A DNA stretch of 64,000 nt from Shewanella ulleungensis (GTDB taxonomy: Bacteria; Pseudomonadota; Gammaproteobacteria; Enterobacterales; Shewanellaceae): NCBI RefSeq assembly GCF_014648315.1, contig NZ_BMQW01000001.1, positions 434,001 through 498,000 on the forward strand. Direction: 5' to 3'. The translations under genes were made by a program, and so were the position numbers. Position 1 is the first letter of the stretch; every line of letters starts with the position of its first letter. The notes below the pieces were generated by a model. The model was not told the DNA's origin and did not search any database. It worked only from the letters and a program-made list of their open reading frames with translations. Positions 61,077 to 64,000 of this stretch are shown one piece after another.

Positions 61077-61736
61077 TTATCTTGTTCTTGCTGAAATAAT
61101 GTTTAATCGTTCGCTAATACGTACTAATTCCGGTAAAGATTTTGTGAACATTTTTTGCATTATTTTTTGTTTATGAACCTTAATTGTAATTTCACTTACA
61201 TGCAGTTCTGAGGCAATCTGTTTAATTAATAAACCGCTAATAATAAACTCAAGTACATTCTTTTCTCTAGGCGTAAGTGACTGATAACGTGACGTAAAGT
61301 CGGCAATCTCAATTCGCTGTTGTATATTATTTCTGTCCCACTTTAATGCTTTATCTACGGCAATTAACAAAGCGTCAGGATTTACAGGTTTAGTCAAAAA
61401 CTCTTGAGCTCCTAGTTTCATGGCTTCAACGCTGAGTGGAATTGATCCATAACCAGTTAAAAAAATCACTGGGATAGTAATATTATTTTGACTCAGCTTT
61501 TCGGCAACATCTAAGCCACTCGCATCGGGCATCTGCATATCCAGAATTAAACATACTGGTGTTTTAGGTAAGTCTGTATCGAGAAATGCCTGCGCAGTAG
61601 CGAACTCTTGTACTTGGTAACCAACTGAGCTAAGTAAATTATGCAATGATTTTCTAACACTTTCTTCGTCATCAACAATGAATACTAACCCATTTATCAA
61701 GGCTTTCTCGTTGTGCGAATTATTATAAATAGACAT
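61077..61736 (-). CDS. FixJ-family response regulator
   Basis: This 219-residue protein has a receiver domain with the acidic pocket in FIVDDEESVRKSL, phosphoacceptor Asp in LILDMQMPDASG, Thr in FLTGYGS and Lys in LTKPVNPD. A C-terminal LuxR-type helix-turn-helix follows (LTPREKNVLEFIISGLLIKQIASELHVSEITIKVHKQKIM). It starts two bases from the end of the giant histidine kinase gene, so the two are a cognate pair. Targets may include the nearby catalase genes. Confidence 0.93.
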   Translation of the reverse strand: MSIYNNSHNEKALINGLVFIVDDEESVRKSLHNLLSSVGYQVQEFATAQAFLDTDLPKTPVCLILDMQMPDASGLDVAEKLSQNNITIPVIFLTGYGSIPLSVEAMKLGAQEFLTKPVNPDALLIAVDKALKWDRNNIQQRIEIADFTSRYQSLTPREKNVLEFIISGLLIKQIASELHVSEITIKVHKQKIMQKMFTKSLPELVRISERLNIISARTR

Positions 61737-61738
61737 AG

Positions 61739-64000
61739 TTAATCCTTTATTAAGGGTAGGGTAATTGAAAAAGTACTACCCACTTTGTTACTTGATGTTG
61801 CAGATATTTTTCCTTGATGTATTTTTATAATAGACTGACAAATAGCCAATCCCATCCCCATTCCATTTTTTTTAGTCGTATAAAAAGCATCAAACAAATG
61901 CTGGCTTACCTCTTTGTCTATTCCTGGTCCAGTATCGTTAAATTCGATTACAATATTTGTATCATCAGGATTACTTATATAGACGTTTAATAATCTGCGA
62001 CGATCATATACTTCGCTCATTGCTTCAATGCCATTCATGAGTATGTTTAACATGACCTGCTGCAATTGTATTGAGTCGCCTTGTATATCGAGTTTATGTG
62101 CTTTAATGTGTAATTTGATAGTGACATTTTTATGAACGGCTTCACTACGAACAATAGTCAATACATGTTCAACAATATTATATAAGTTTACTCTGGTAAA
62201 AGATGGCTTAACATTACGGGTTAAATTACGGATATTCTCTACTATTTGTCCTGCTCGTTGACCTTCATTGGCAATGGCCTGCATGCTTATCATTGCTTCA
62301 TCTAAATTCGGTTTTTCCCTTTTTAACCAGCGTAATCCTGCTGCTGCATTTGACACAATAGACATTAAAGGTTGATTGATTTCATGAGCAATAGACGAGG
62401 TCAGTTGTCCTACAGTGTTTATCCTCGATACTCTTGCTAAGTCTTCTTGTGCTATGCGCAAGGCATCCTCTGCTGCACGTCGTGAAGTTATATCACTGAC
62501 TGTGCCGACATAATCAACCACACTATCTTTTCCGATAACAGGGCATCCTTGTCCATTGAGGTACAAGCTACTGCCATCTCTTAGAATAATTCGGTGATCG
62601 ACGTCAAATGTCTTTTGGTCAGTAACGGCTTTGGTTATTTTCTCCATCACGCTTTGATGATCTTCTGGATGAAAAAAAGCGGCAATTGACTGAAATGTTC
62701 TTTGATTATTTTTAGAATCAATTCCAAATATGCGACACATTTCAACAGAACAAGTGACGATATTTGAAGCTAAATTCCAGTGCCAACTTCCCGTTTTACA
62801 TATTTTCTCGCCTAAATTAAGAGACGTTCTAGTTACTAAGTTTTCTCTCTCAATTTCAGAGTGTTTAGATACTGATTCACTGAAGTTTTTTCTAAGTTGG
62901 GCTGTATCTAAGGATAATGCCGCTTTGGCTGCGAGAAATTTTAAGGCTTTTGTATAATCTTCGTTCATGTTTATATCCTGAGGACGAAACTCAAGATATA
63001 AAACTCCTAGTTGTTTATTATGAGCAATCAGAGGTAAGCATAATATTGAACGTTCGTAGTTACCTTGCCAATATGAATCTAGTTCATACGGTGATTCTAA
63101 TATTTGTTCAACATAAATCATTTTTTTTGTTCTAATACATGAGCTTATTAAACTTTTTGGGATGTCGAAAGGACTAACGACTGCGCCTATAGTGACGACC
63201 GATAATCCCTGAGAAGTGGTATTGACAAGTGTTTCCATTATCAGTCTTTGTCCACATATACTTATCAATACTCCTTTTCTTGCGGTTGCTTGTTCTACAA
63301 TAATAGTGAGCAATTGTTGAAGTATTTCTTCATCGTCACCAAATTCGGTCATGCTTCTAGTCGCTTTGAGTGCCGCAGATTGGTATCGAGCGCTTGTGTT
63401 CAAGCTTGGTAGTAGTACACCTTGTTCATTATGAATATTAACAATATTAAGTAGTGAATAACTAGAACATAACTGCTGTACTTTACTCTGCGCCCCCCAA
63501 GACCCAAAACACTGTATCGCCCGCTCAATGTGGGCAGTGGCTGCCGTAACTTGACCATGTTGAAGTGCTATTTTTCCTGCTAATTCATGTGCGATAGCAC
63601 GGTACTGAATAAAATCTTGGTCAGGATAAATGGATATAGCTTCCTCGAATTTAGACATAGCTAAAAAAGGATTATTATCAAATTTAGCTATTTCACCCTC
63701 TAAAATTAAAGCTTTATCAGTGAAGTTTTGTGGATTGTTTTTTACCCATGTTGTAATTTTATGGTAATGCACCATTAGTTGTTTTCGGGCTATTTCTTTT
63801 TCTTGTTCACAATAGGTAGTGGCGGTAATCGTTAAAGCACTAAAAAAGTGATAATCCAATAAATGAATATGAGCTGGTGCTGACCAAGCATAATAGCCAG
63901 CTGTAATTAAACTGACTGACGCATCTTTGATTTCATCAGCTAAATAATGGGTTATTCCTTTATACAACCAAAACCAAAAAATCAATGTCGACATTCTGTC
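61739..64000 (-). CDS. C-terminal part of a giant hybrid kinase (GAF-PAS-histidine kinase), 5' truncated
   Basis: An ATG exists at 63994, but the frame is still open at the window edge. The content at the start (CEQEKEIARKQLMVHYHKITTWVKNNPQNF, HELAGKIALQHGQVTAATAHIERAIQCF) is the helical region that precedes the GAF domain in STK-AAA ATPase-GAF-PAS-histidine kinase proteins. The real protein therefore probably extends far upstream. Here are a GAF domain (FGDDEEILQQLLTIIVEQATA), PAS (ICKTGSWHWNLASNIVTCS), the phospho-His in SIAHEINQPLMSI and ATPase boxes (GMGMGLAICQSI). It pairs with the FixJ regulator two bases away. Confidence 0.85.
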   Translation of the reverse strand, partial: DRMSTLIFWFWLYKGITHYLADEIKDASVSLITAGYYAWSAPAHIHLLDYHFFSALTITATTYCEQEKEIARKQLMVHYHKITTWVKNNPQNFTDKALILEGEIAKFDNNPFLAMSKFEEAISIYPDQDFIQYRAIAHELAGKIALQHGQVTAATAHIERAIQCFGSWGAQSKVQQLCSSYSLLNIVNIHNEQGVLLPSLNTSARYQSAALKATRSMTEFGDDEEILQQLLTIIVEQATARKGVLISICGQRLIMETLVNTTSQGLSVVTIGAVVSPFDIPKSLISSCIRTKKMIYVEQILESPYELDSYWQGNYERSILCLPLIAHNKQLGVLYLEFRPQDINMNEDYTKALKFLAAKAALSLDTAQLRKNFSESVSKHSEIERENLVTRTSLNLGEKICKTGSWHWNLASNIVTCSVEMCRIFGIDSKNNQRTFQSIAAFFHPEDHQSVMEKITKAVTDQKTFDVDHRIILRDGSSLYLNGQGCPVIGKDSVVDYVGTVSDITSRRAAEDALRIAQEDLARVSRINTVGQLTSSIAHEINQPLMSIVSNAAAGLRWLKREKPNLDEAMISMQAIANEGQRAGQIVENIRNLTRNVKPSFTRVNLYNIVEHVLTIVRSEAVHKNVTIKLHIKAHKLDIQGDSIQLQQVMLNILMNGIEAMSEVYDRRRLLNVYISNPDDTNIVIEFNDTGPGIDKEVSQHLFDAFYTTKKNGMGMGLAICQSIIKIHQGKISATSSNKVGSTFSITLPLIKD

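Noticed and set aside
1..64000. CRISPR array, rRNA or tRNA genes
   Set aside because: No regularly spaced repeats and no rRNA or complete tRNA sequence were seen on either strand.

Overview
The window reads as chromosomal DNA of a marine gammaproteobacterium of the Alteromonadales type (Shewanella or a relative is my best guess). The evidence is the set of gene families: umuDC, azoR, pirins, FixJ-type regulators, TrpRS and Nth/endonuclease I remnants. There is no rRNA, no tRNA and no CRISPR array. Roughly 1-19000 is visibly richer in G+C than the AT-rich remainder, which suggests separate origins.

Region 1 (1-18983) is a signalling and probable conflict island. It holds two intact TIR-transmembrane proteins with large C-terminal sensor regions (5759-9037 and 16029-18983) and a third, decayed TIR-WD40 gene (1766-3134). 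Also present are a SLOG-SLATT membrane protein, a TPR-Ser/Thr kinase, an FHA-transmembrane-trypsin protein, a TPR protein paired with a CorA-like 2TM protein, a secreted PPC-domain protein and a secreted trypsin-like protease cut by the window edge. The logical reading is sensing by propeller and TPR domains, phosphorylation read by FHA, and output by proteolysis, NAD cleavage and membrane permeabilisation. The individual domains are readable; the combined function is inference.

Region 2 (19743-24531) is an integrated element: SOS-controlled umuDC, a 51-residue membrane peptide, an HD-domain protein translationally coupled to a tyrosine recombinase, an excisionase-like protein, and a divergent XRE repressor with three GTTC-n7-GAAC-like operators between them.

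Region 3 (24697-34980) mixes stress and detoxification genes (DoxX, pirin, azoR, YtcJ-like amidohydrolase, a LysR/SDR pair) with decayed mobile elements (two ISAs1, IS66, IS630, IS3) and a mosaic of SDR, IS3, prlF and endonuclease I fragments.

Region 4 (35176-46467) is a second accessory block. It has an unknown TPR protein with a RelE-like partner, an HNH endonuclease, a decayed umuD, and an auxiliary TrpRS preceded by a Trp-Trp leader peptide and a terminator (a probable attenuator). An AAA_13 (PrrC/RloC-like) ATPase, a CPBP protease, an nth fragment and a membrane/XRE pair follow.

Region 5 (46697-64000) is more ordinary: a GGDEF-EAL protein, a FixL-type kinase with a broken FixJ-like partner, and an electrophile/peroxide stress cluster (esterase, pirin, OsmC, ABM protein, LysR, porin, chloroperoxidase-like hydrolase, catalase). 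It ends with a FixJ regulator and the C-terminal part of a very large hybrid histidine kinase that runs off the window.
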